A stretch of DNA of 64,000 bases. Source: Sorangium aterium. Lineage in GTDB: Bacteria > Myxococcota_A > Polyangia > Polyangiales > Polyangiaceae. A program made the position numbers and the translations under genes. Under the pieces are notes generated by a model that worked only from the letters and a program-made list of their open reading frames with translations, had not been told where the DNA came from and did no database searches. Location of the stretch: positions 124,001 to 188,000 of the forward strand of contig NZ_JAQNDK010000006.1 of the NCBI RefSeq assembly GCF_028368935.1, read 5' to 3'. Below are positions 8,944-23,900 of this stretch, piece after piece (position 1 is the stretch's first letter; every line of letters starts with the position of its first letter).

Positions 8944-9231
8944 CTGTTCCTCCTGCTCGACGTTTGGCGTGTGAATTACTCTCCTCCTCTCGCCGTGGCA
9001 AGCACACTTGCCTCGTGCGATGTCCTTCTCGGGCTGGCGGCGACAACGCTGCCTCGCCACGGCCTCGGTGTCCAGCGACCGGCGCTCGGTCCAGGTGACC
9101 AGTCACTCCATGACCGTCCTGCGCCTTGAGCAGCGGAGCTGCTGATCTGCTGCTTCTCAGGCAGCAGCGTCGCGCCGCCGTGGTGGCGAAAATGCCGTCT
9201 CGACGCGGTCTCCGTCGTTGGTACGCTATTG

Positions 9232-9376
9232 GCATGTTCGGTCGCGCAATCGCAGGGGCTCGTCTGCTCCTTGGCGTCCCGCCAGCCCCGGAGTCATCCG
9301 TCGAGACGAGGTGTCGGCGGGCCGTCAGCCATGCGCCAGAGCGCATGTCGAGCTCGGTGAGCTCATCCACGCCGTG
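9232..9376 (-). pseudogene. Decayed fragment of a VWA lipoprotein gene
   Basis: DNA here aligns with 6030-6195 of the intact VWA gene: near-identical blocks include CCCCGGAGTCATCCGTC and GAGCTCGGTGAGCTCATCC. On the minus strand it reads GVDELTELDMRSGAWLT then TDDSGAGG, against GVDELTELSMRSAAQLT and TDDSGVGG in the intact protein, then loses frame. The fragment ends within 10 bp of the aroE stop codon. The remainder of 8944-9384 shows no gene. Confidence 0.7.
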
Positions 9377-9384
9377 CGCGCCTC

Positions 9385-10209
9385 TCAGGCTTTCCGCAGC
9401 GCAGCGAGCACGGGCGCGGTGTCGGGCCGCATGCCGCGCCACAGGGTGAAGCACTCGGCGCCCTGCTCGACCACCATGCCGAGGCCGTCGGTGGTCTGAC
9501 CCACGCCGGCCGCGCGTGCGGCTTGCACGAAGGCGGTCGGTTCCTTTTTGTAGGCCATGTCGTAGGCCAGCGAGCCCTCGTTCCACACGTCGGCGGGCAG
9601 GGGCGGCACCTCGTTGGCCATGGAGGAGGCGGAGCCGTTGATGATCACGTCGAAGCGCCCGGCGATGTCGGCGAAGCCGCCGCCGGCGAGCTGGATGGCG
9701 CCGGCATGCGGGCCGAACTCGGCCGCGAGCTCCACGGCCTTGCTGGCCGTGCGGTTGGCGACGAAGATCTCGGCCGGCTGCTCATCGAAGAGCGGCAACA
9801 AGGCGCCGCGCACCGCGCCGCCAGCGCCGAGGAGGAGCACGCGCGCGCCCTTGAGGCAGCGGCCGAGGTTGTGGGTGATGTCGCGCACGATGCCGAAGCC
9901 GTCGGTGTTGTCGCCGAGGAGGGTGCCGTCGGCGCGCAACGTGAACATGTTGATCGCTCCAGCGGCACGGCCGCGCGGCGTCAGCTCGTCGGCCAGCGCA
10001 AAGGCCTCGAGCTTGAAGGGCATCGTGATGTTCATGCCCTTGCCGCCGCTCTTCTGGAACTCGCGCACGGCGGCGGCGAAGCCATCCAGCTCGCCGAGGA
10101 TCGCGCCGTACACCATGTCCTGCCTGCATTGCTGGGCAAAGGCGGTCTGCAGCGCCGGCGACTTGGTCTGGGAGATGGGATTGCCGATGATGGCGTAGCG
10201 GTCGGTCAT
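9385..10209 (-). CDS. aroE: Shikimate dehydrogenase
   Basis: Reduces 3-dehydroshikimate to shikimate with NADPH in aromatic amino acid biosynthesis. At 274 aa it has the usual AroE length. It shows the N-terminal GNPISQTKSP shikimate-binding segment, NITMPFK with the catalytic Lys, the nucleotide-binding GAGGAVRGAL, and the C-terminal DGLGMVVEQGAECF block. The ATG at 10209 gives the expected N-terminus directly. It stands alone rather than with other aro genes. A remnant of a second copy exists at 7288-7330, and a decayed VWA gene abuts its 3' end. Confidence 0.95.
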   Translation of the reverse strand: MTDRYAIIGNPISQTKSPALQTAFAQQCRQDMVYGAILGELDGFAAAVREFQKSGGKGMNITMPFKLEAFALADELTPRGRAAGAINMFTLRADGTLLGDNTDGFGIVRDITHNLGRCLKGARVLLLGAGGAVRGALLPLFDEQPAEIFVANRTASKAVELAAEFGPHAGAIQLAGGGFADIAGRFDVIINGSASSMANEVPPLPADVWNEGSLAYDMAYKKEPTAFVQAARAAGVGQTTDGLGMVVEQGAECFTLWRGMRPDTAPVLAALRKA

Positions 10210-10385
10210 GGGTGCGTCCAGGCCTCAGCGACGCGGGGCCACGCCCGCGAGCGCCGCAGATCTACGATATTGTCCAGCAGATTGCCAAGAGCGCGCGGCG
10301 TCGCCATGGCGGCTGAGAGGCAGAGCGCCTTGCACCGCCCTCCTCGGGAAGGGGCGAGAGAGGAGCCCCCATCGCCGCGCCGCGC

Positions 10386-11288
10386 TCAGTCCTGGTAGCT
10401 CTCGGCCTTCGACGCCATCACCAAGTTGAGCGGCGACGACCCCAGGAGGTCGCGCTCGATGGTGTCGCAGATGCGCGTGAGGGGCAGGTCGTTCGGCTCG
10501 TGGCCGAACGGGTCGTCGAGCTCACCGCCGAGCGCCTCGATCATCAGGACGGGATACGCCACCATCATCGTCACGAGGGGCGTCAGCACCCCGAGCGCCT
10601 CGACGAGGGCGAGGGGCAGCGTGGCCAGGTAGAGCGCCACGCCCCGCTGTAGCAGCAGGATGTAGCCGAGCGGCGTGGGGGTCTTGAGGATGCGCTCACA
10701 GCCTCCCAGGCAGTTGACGAGGACGCTCAGCTGCTCCTCGGCGCACACAGCCATGTTGCGCTCGAGGCTCCCGGCCCGGACGAAGGCCGCGAGGCGCTCG
10801 GAGATCTGCTGCGCTGCACGGAGCGGCGGGTGAGCGTGCTCCGCGAGGGCCCCGATCTGCTCCGCCGGGAGCAGCCGGTCGATCTCCGGGCGCTCGACCT
10901 GCCCGCGCAGCGAGCGCCGCGCGGCGTGGACGAACACCACCACCCAGACGGCGACCTCGCGCGCCGCGCCTGGGTCGACCCCGGCGTGCGCGTTCACGAT
11001 GCGCGTGATGTTGCGGCTCGAGTTCACGATCGAGCCCCAGAGGGTGCGACCCTCCCAGAAGCGGTTATAGGCCGTGTTCGTGCGGAACGCGAGGATGAGC
11101 GCGATCACCGCGCCGGCGACCTCGTGAATGCCGATCGAGAGCGACACGCGGGGGATGAGCCTGTGCGCCAGCCAGAGCGCCGCGGCGATGACCCCGAAGG
11201 CCAGCACGCGTCGCATCACGCCCGGCGACAAGGAGCCCCGCGGCGAGACCAGCATCGGCAGCCAAGCGCGTCGGGTGTAGGGGATCAT
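10386..11288 (-). CDS. Bestrophin-like (UPF0187) membrane channel
   Basis: A 300-aa membrane protein of the bestrophin/RFP-TM family, bacterial relatives of anion channels. The N-terminal pattern RRAWLPML and the block FRTNTAYNRFWEGRTLWGSI are characteristic, followed by long helices and a C-terminal helix pair with PLVTMMVAYPVLMIEALG. I chose the ATG at 11288; the frame extends to a GTG at 11324 with no better ribosome site. It is divergent from the metallophosphoesterase gene across about 200 bp. Ion selectivity cannot be predicted. Confidence 0.85.
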   Translation of the reverse strand: MIPYTRRAWLPMLVSPRGSLSPGVMRRVLAFGVIAAALWLAHRLIPRVSLSIGIHEVAGAVIALILAFRTNTAYNRFWEGRTLWGSIVNSSRNITRIVNAHAGVDPGAAREVAVWVVVFVHAARRSLRGQVERPEIDRLLPAEQIGALAEHAHPPLRAAQQISERLAAFVRAGSLERNMAVCAEEQLSVLVNCLGGCERILKTPTPLGYILLLQRGVALYLATLPLALVEALGVLTPLVTMMVAYPVLMIEALGGELDDPFGHEPNDLPLTRICDTIERDLLGSSPLNLVMASKAESYQD

Positions 11289-11489
11289 CGGGACGACCCT
11301 CGCGGCGATGCCCTCCCGGAGCACCGGAAGGAGCCATGGACATCATGAAGAGGCCTCAGCCCCTCATCGAACGTACCAATCCTCGCGCCGCAACGCCGCC
11401 GGGAGCGCGCCGGGCGGCGAGCGTGGCGAGCAGGGCGCCCGACCGGCGCGTCCACGCCGGCGCCCCGCAAATCAGGCGGTCGGTCTCCG

Positions 11490-12806
11490 GTGGCGCCTGG
11501 CGCGGACGCGCTGGACGCGGGACACTCCGCGTCCGTCCAGGCAGAGCTGACCACGGTGGTCCTGTGCGCCTGGGTCGCCTGGAGCCGTCGATTGAAGTTC
11601 GTGTCCCCCATCGTCCTGTTCTGGGCGGCCTCCGTCCTGGCCTGGCTCGTCGTCGTGGCGGCGGCGAGGCGCCGCCGGGGCGGGCTCTACGCGCGGTTCG
11701 TCGGCGTGTTGCTCGGCATCCACACGTTGATCTCGTGCGCGCTCTTCCGCCACGTCGGCCCGCTCGCGCCGGGGTTCGCGTACCTCCAGGGCGCGGTGTA
11801 CCTGCACTTCCTCCTGCTCTCGCGCCCCCGGATGCGGCCGCTCGCCTACCGCGTGCTCGTGAGCATCCCCGCGTCCTACTTCGTGGCGGCGATCTTCCTG
11901 TCATTCCCGTGGGCCATCGCGAGCGGGCTCGGGGCGACGCCGTACGGCCTCTGGGTGCCCTTCGCCCTCGCCGTCGTCGGTATCCTCCAGTCGCTCACCG
12001 CCCGCCGGGAGGAGATCGAGCTCGTCGTCGACCGCGCCCCCGTCGACGGGCTGCGCCGCTACCCGCTCCCGCGCGAGGGGGCGCCCGGCGCGCGCCGGCC
12101 CCTCCGCATCGTGCAGATCACCGATCCGCACCTCGGTCCGTTCATGTCGGTCGCTCGGCTCCGCGGCATCTGCGAGCGCGCGGTGGAGCGCGATCCCGAT
12201 CTCGTCGTGCTCACCGGTGATTACCTGACCATGGAGTCGCAGGACACCGCGGATCACCTCGCCGAGGCCCTGTCCCCGCTCCGCGCCCTGGAGGGGCGTG
12301 TGTTCGCGTGCCACGGCAACCATGATCACGAGTCGCCCCGCCACGTCGCGACCGCGCTCGCGCGCGCGGGGGCGCGCCTGCTCGTGGACGACGCGGCGCT
12401 CGTCGAGACCGCCGCCGGGCCGGTCCAGGTCCTCGGGATGGACTTCCATTACCGCGATCGGGCGGAGCGCATGGCGGCGGTCTGCGCCCGTCACCCGCGC
12501 ATGAAGGGGGCGCTCCGGCTCGTCCTGCTCCACGATCCGGGCGCGTTCCGCCACCTCGGCGAGGGGGAGGGCGATCTCGTGCTCTCGGGCCACACCCACG
12601 GCGGGCAGCTCGGCCTGGTCAGCCTCGGAGGCTCCTGGACCGCCCTCCAGCTCTTCGTGAAGATGCCCGATCATGGCCTGTGGGCCCGCGGCCCCGATCG
12701 GCTCTACGTCCATCGCGGGACAGGACACTACGGGTTTCCCCTCCGGCTCGGCGTGCCGGCGGAGGAGAGCGTGCTCAAGGTCCACCTCGCCGGCGACGGC
12801 GTCTGA
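11490..12806 (+). CDS. Membrane-anchored metallophosphoesterase
   Basis: The N-terminal about 170 residues form four or five membrane helices. The C-terminal half is a calcineurin-like phosphoesterase with the metal-binding series DPHLG, GDY, GNHDHE, LLHDPG and GHTHGG, resembling the YaeI/YkuE group that often cleaves lipid-linked or UDP-sugar phosphates. The predicted start is a GTG at 11490; there is no clear ribosome site, so an internal start closer to the first helix is possible. It is 23 bp from the end of the convergent sensor kinase gene. Its substrate is unknown. Confidence 0.87.
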   Translation: MAPGADALDAGHSASVQAELTTVVLCAWVAWSRRLKFVSPIVLFWAASVLAWLVVVAAARRRRGGLYARFVGVLLGIHTLISCALFRHVGPLAPGFAYLQGAVYLHFLLLSRPRMRPLAYRVLVSIPASYFVAAIFLSFPWAIASGLGATPYGLWVPFALAVVGILQSLTARREEIELVVDRAPVDGLRRYPLPREGAPGARRPLRIVQITDPHLGPFMSVARLRGICERAVERDPDLVVLTGDYLTMESQDTADHLAEALSPLRALEGRVFACHGNHDHESPRHVATALARAGARLLVDDAALVETAAGPVQVLGMDFHYRDRAERMAAVCARHPRMKGALRLVLLHDPGAFRHLGEGEGDLVLSGHTHGGQLGLVSLGGSWTALQLFVKMPDHGLWARGPDRLYVHRGTGHYGFPLRLGVPAEESVLKVHLAGDGV

Positions 12807-12829
12807 CGGGCCGACTTCCCGCAGTGGTG

Positions 12830-14632
12830 CTAGACCGAGCGCGCTTCCCCTGCGTCGGCCGAAGGCGGAGCAGCGGTCTCCTCGACCACCGGCATCAAAG
12901 GCAAGTCCACGATGAACACCGCGCCCCGACCCTCACCGGCGCTCTCGGCGTGAACCTCTCCGCCGTGCATCCTCGCCAGATCCTGCACGATCGAGAGCCC
13001 CAGGCCAAGTCCGCTGTGCCAGCGGGTGGTCGAGCTGTTTGCCCGGCGAAATTTGTCGAACACGTGGGGAAGAAAATCTGCGCTGATTCCCTCGCCGGTG
13101 TCGCTGATGCGGAGCTGGGTCTTCGCTCCCATCTCCTCCAGCGACACAGCCACGCGCCCGCCAGCGGGCGTGAATTTGACGGCGTTGCTCAGCAGATTGC
13201 GCACGATCTGCTCCAGGCGACCGCGATCGCCTAAGACCCGGCCGGTCGTTGAGCGGAGCGAAAGCGAAATGCAGACGTCCTTCGCTTCCGAGGCTGGAGT
13301 TACAGAGTCGACGACCGCCTGGATGACCTCGGCCATGCTGACCGGCTGCCGCTTCAGGTCCACCTGGCAGCAGAGGATGGCGGAGACGTCGAGCAGGGTC
13401 TCGACGAGCTCCAGCTCGGCCATGCCGTTGCGCTCGATGACCTCGAGGCCGCGCTGCACCCTGGCTACGTCCGACTTGTCCGCGCGGAGAAGAATATGCG
13501 CCCAGCCGAGGATAGAAGTCAGCGGCGTTCGCAGCTCATGGCCGAGCGTGCAGAGGAACTCGTCCTTCATCCGGTCGGCGGCCTCGGCCTTGGAACGCGC
13601 CGCCTGCTCGCTGGCCAGCAGCCTCTCCCGCTCTTCCTCCGCCCGCTTGCGTTCGGTGATGTCCGTGGAGATAGCGCACACAGCGTAGGGCTTGCCTTCG
13701 GCGTCGAACAGGGGGCACTTGACCGAGATATAGGTGTGCATCCCGTCGCCCTGCGGCACCACCTCCTCGGTCTCCAGGGGCTCCTGGGCCTCCAGCACCC
13801 GCCTGTCGAACGAGCGGAGTATCTCCGCCTGCTCCGGGGGGAAGAGATCGTGGTCGGTCGTGCCGATGATCGAATCGATCGACGCGATCGACGCGATCGG
13901 CTCGTTCGACTCCAGCGTCGCGTGGAACAGCTGCCTGAAACGGCGGTTGCTCAGCAGGTATCGGCCCTGCAGGTCCTTGACGTAGACCATGGCCGCCGAA
14001 TTGTCGATGATCGCGTGCAGCATGCCCTGGCTTTCGCGCAATGTCTCCTCGGCCCGCTTACGCTCGCTGTTCTCTTGTTTCAGGAGATCGTTGGCCGCGG
14101 CGAGCTCGGTCGTGCGCTCCGCCACTCTCCGCTCCAGCTTATCGTGGGCGCAGCGCAGCGCGGCCTGCAATCGCTCGCGCTCCTCGATCTCTCGCCGCAG
14201 CTGAACGTTCTGCGCCTCGAGCTCCGCGCGCATCGTATACAATTCCAGGTGTGTCTTGACTCGCACCAGAACCTCGTCGAGCTCCAGAGGCTTGACGACG
14301 TAATCGACGCCGCCGGCTTCGAACCCGGCCACCTTGTGGGCCGTCTCTCCCAGGGCGGTCATGAAGATCACCGGAATGCCCTTGGTGCTTTCAGACGCTT
14401 TCAGGCGCCGGCACGTCTCGAAGCCGTCCATCCCCGGCATCAATACGTCGAGCAGGATCAAATCGGGAGAGAGGAGCTCGGCCCGCTCCAACGCATCTTC
14501 ACCATCTTGAGCGACCGCCACCCGAAAGCCTCGCTCTTCGAGCTGAGCGGCTGTCACGGCCATGCTTTCCGGTACATCGTCGACCATCAGGATGGTATAC
14601 GACGGGACACCAGGCTCTGAGGTTCTGTTCAT
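12830..14632 (-). CDS. Response regulator-PAS-histidine kinase hybrid
   Basis: A 600-aa cytoplasmic signalling protein. Order: receiver domain (phospho-acceptor Asp at about residue 62 in LILLDVLMPGMDG), a coiled coil, a PAS domain (about 210-340, with VYVKDLQGRYLLSNRRF), a HisKA dimerisation domain with phospho-His in GHELRTPLTS near 363, and a HATPase with NLLSNAVKFT and GLGLGLSIV. There is no membrane segment. An N-terminal receiver suggests the kinase is itself controlled by another kinase. The ATG at 14632 is chosen over a TTG at 14677. It is 66 bp downstream of a giant hybrid kinase on the same strand, so functional linkage is possible. A short iterated GATCGACGC gives the peptide ASIASID. 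Confidence 0.9.
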   Translation of the reverse strand: MNRTSEPGVPSYTILMVDDVPESMAVTAAQLEERGFRVAVAQDGEDALERAELLSPDLILLDVLMPGMDGFETCRRLKASESTKGIPVIFMTALGETAHKVAGFEAGGVDYVVKPLELDEVLVRVKTHLELYTMRAELEAQNVQLRREIEERERLQAALRCAHDKLERRVAERTTELAAANDLLKQENSERKRAEETLRESQGMLHAIIDNSAAMVYVKDLQGRYLLSNRRFRQLFHATLESNEPIASIASIDSIIGTTDHDLFPPEQAEILRSFDRRVLEAQEPLETEEVVPQGDGMHTYISVKCPLFDAEGKPYAVCAISTDITERKRAEEERERLLASEQAARSKAEAADRMKDEFLCTLGHELRTPLTSILGWAHILLRADKSDVARVQRGLEVIERNGMAELELVETLLDVSAILCCQVDLKRQPVSMAEVIQAVVDSVTPASEAKDVCISLSLRSTTGRVLGDRGRLEQIVRNLLSNAVKFTPAGGRVAVSLEEMGAKTQLRISDTGEGISADFLPHVFDKFRRANSSTTRWHSGLGLGLSIVQDLARMHGGEVHAESAGEGRGAVFIVDLPLMPVVEETAAPPSADAGEARSV

Positions 14633-14698
14633 CGGAGACGATGGCAACGTAGCGCCTGCGTGAACCGGTCGCGACAATCTTCTAACACGTCCCCTCCA

Positions 14699-20668
<5,970 letters not shown>

Positions 20669-20958
20669 GGGGCATAATTCTCGCTCATGAGCTGACGAGC
20701 GTCATGCCTCATCGTGTACGAGCTCGCTCGTGCCATCCCTAAAAGCTCGTTGGGCTCGCCCGCACAGCACGGGGAAGAGAGGGGGAGGAAAGCAAAACGA
20801 TTCGAGGATATGAAGGGCGAATCATCGTACCCGTCGTACGTGCTCCCCTTGCCGAACTCCCCCCGCGGGCTGCACGTTGTAGAGGTACTGGATGTGCGAC
20901 CCATTGCCGTCGAGCTGCTGGTAGTCCCTGGCCGCGTGAGCGGACTCCAGAGGTGCGG
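20669..20958. other. Intergenic gap between the two giant kinases
   Basis: About 290 bp with no convincing gene. It must hold the promoter of copy 1 or be read through from copy 2, both on the minus strand. No strong terminator hairpin was found after the copy 2 stop. Confidence 0.5.
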
Positions 20959-23900
20959 TCAGGGGAGCTGCCGTGACACGCTCGCGACCTGTGCCCGGAG
21001 AAGGGCGCGGAGCCGCTTGATCTGGAAGCTCCGCGCCACCGCGCGCACCTGCTCGATCCACGCTCCGAGCCGCGGATCGGCCTCGTCGAGCCGACCGAGC
21101 TCGTTCAGCACCCCGGAGACGTGCCCTTGGTCGGCCAGATCGAGGAGCCGCGAAAGCTCCTCTGCCGATGGGGGGGTGAGCAGGCCGATCTCCGCATCGG
21201 TCATGGGGGGAGGGGTCACGGCCGCGCCCGGCCCTGCTTGGCGCTTCCACTCGAGCTGGAGCGTCGCTCGGAGCAGCTCCAAGAGTGCGCCGGCCTGCAC
21301 CGGCTTGGGCAGAAAGTCGTCGCATCCGGCGCTGAGGCTCGTTTGCCGCTCGGCCTCCGAGATGCTGGCGGACGAGGCGATGATCGCGACTCGGGCGAGC
21401 TCGGGCCGTTGCCGCAAGCGCCGTGTCGCCTCGCAGCCGTCCATGCCCGGCATGGCCAGGTCCAACACGATCACGTCCGGTGTTCGCTCGACGGCCAGCG
21501 CGAGCGCCCGCTCGCCGCTGTCGGCCTCCAGCAGCTCGAAGCCCAGCGGCTCTAGCAAGTCGCGCAAGAGCGCGCGGTTCTCGGCCTTGTCGTCCACCAC
21601 GAGGATCGTGCGGCGCTCGCCCTCGTACCCGAGGATCGCCTCCCACGACAGCCCCGCGCTGGCCTTGGCCGCGGCCACCTCGAGCAGCCGGAGCGTCACC
21701 GCGAAGACCGAGCCGTGGCCGAGCTGGCTTTTGGCCTCGATGCTGCCGCCCATCCGCTCGACGAGCCTCTTCGTGATCGCCAGCCCGAGGCCCGTGCCCT
21801 CGGCGTGCCGCCTTTCGTCACCGACCTGCTCGAAGGCCTCGAAGATGCGCCCCAGGTGCTCGGGGGCGATGCCGGGGCCGGTGTCCTCGACCTGGAAGCG
21901 CACCGTGCGCCCTCGCTCTTCCGGCGGCTCCAGCACCTCGACGTGCAACGTCACCACGCCCCGCTCGGTGAACTTGATGGCGTTGCCCAGCAGGTTGAGC
22001 AGCACCTGCATCAGGCGCTTCTCGTCGGCGCGCACCACCAGCCGCTCGGGGCCGGCACGCTCGTAAGCGAACGAGAGACCCTTCTCCACGGCGCGCACCC
22101 GGCAGAGGTTGGCCACGATCCGGAGGAGCGTGGGCAGGTCGACCGGGGTCGGGTGCAGGTCCATCTTGCCGGCCTCGATCTTGGCCAGATCGAGCACGTC
22201 GTTGATGAGGCTGAGCAGGTGCGTGCCGGCGGTGTGGATGATGCGGGCCGAGTCGGCGGCCTTGGCGGGCAGATCGGTCATCCGGCCGAGCAGCTGGGCA
22301 TAGCCGAGGATGCTGTTGAGCGGAGTCCGCAGCTCGTGGCTCATGCTGGATACGAACTCGCTCTTGGCGCGGTTGGCGTTGTCGGCCGCCTCCTTGGCGG
22401 CCTCAAGCTCGCCGGTGCGCTGCGCCACCTCGCGCTCCAGCCGCTCGTTGTACGCGGACAGCTCGGTGTAGAACGTGGCGTTCTCCACCGCCGTCGCCGC
22501 CAGCGCGCCGAGGAGCGTCACCAGCTCGACGCGGGCTTGGGGGAAGGCGTCCTCCACGCTCGGGTGCTCCAGGTACATCACCCCGGAGAGGCGCCCCTGG
22601 TGCACAAGCGGCACGGCGAGCACCGAGCCGGGCCGGTGGGCGAGCAGGTAGGGGTCCTCGTCGAAGCGGCTGTCGCGCGCCGCCTGCCCGAGCACCACCG
22701 GCTCCTTGCTGCGCGCGACGTACTGCACCAGCGTCGCCGGCAGCCGCGTCGAGCCGGCGACGGGCTCGTCGAGCGCCAACTTGACCTGCCGGGGATTGAC
22801 GGTGAGCAGCGCGGCGATGACGAGCTCGCCGCCCTGCATGAGGGCGAGCACGGCGCGCTCGGCGCCGGAGTACTCGGCGAGCAGGCGGAGCATGCGGCCG
22901 ACGAGCGAGCCGAGGTTTCGGTCGCCGGAGAGCGCCTGCGCGGCGCGCAGCGCGGAGGCGATGTCCAGGTACGCGTGGAGCGTGCGGTCGGTGATGATCG
23001 TGCTCGTCGGCGCGGACGCCCCCTCCGGCGGCTCGTCCGCGGCGAGCGCCGGGCGGCCCGGAGCCGCGATGCTGTCCGGGTAGCGCCGTGCGAGCCGCGC
23101 GGCCGCCGCGCGTGCCCCCCAGCGCAGGTAGGCGTCGTGCGCGGCCGAGAGATAGGCGCGGGCCAGCGCGCGGTGCCCGCGGGCGAGGCGGTGCTCGCCG
23201 GCCAAGCGCAAGCCGAGCGCCTCCGTGCTGACCAGATCCTGGTCGCGGGCGTGCTCGATGGCCTGGTCGTACAGCCGCCCGGCCTCCTCGTGCTCTTCCC
23301 GGGCGCGAGCGCGGCCCGCCTCCATCAGCAGGCGCACCGCCTCGAAGCTCTCGGGGCAACCCTGGGCCCAGAGGGAGAGGCGCGCGCCGTGAAAGGCCAG
23401 CCGATCCTCGATCAGCGCGCGCCGCTCGGCGGTGGCGGTGGGGAGGGCGTGCGCTCCGGCGACGCAGAGCGCGGACGTCAGGGCGATGAGCATGGGAGTT
23501 CCCCACGAGACCTGCCACTCCGGCTCGACGGCGAGGACCGCCTCGACCGCCCACGCGTCAGCGCCGAAATGGACCCCGGTCCACCCCGCCAGGGCCATCG
23601 TGGCGGTCAGGAGCGCCATCGCTGTCGCGTCTCGAGCGGGTCGCGCGATCTCCGCGAGCGTCCGCTCGACGGCGCGCGCGGCCTGGGCCTGCGAGAGCGC
23701 GGCGACCGAGCGGGCGATGATGTTCCGGAAGTCCATGGCCATCGGGTCGCGGTAGGCCATGCGGTCGAGGTCGCGCGCGACGCGATCGAGGTCATCTCCG
23801 GCGATCAGCTGGAACATCGCCCCCTGGATCTCGCTGAACGCCTCGGCGACAGGGTCGCGCTCCTCGGCGGCGGTGCGCGCCGCGCGCGCGTACAGCTCCC

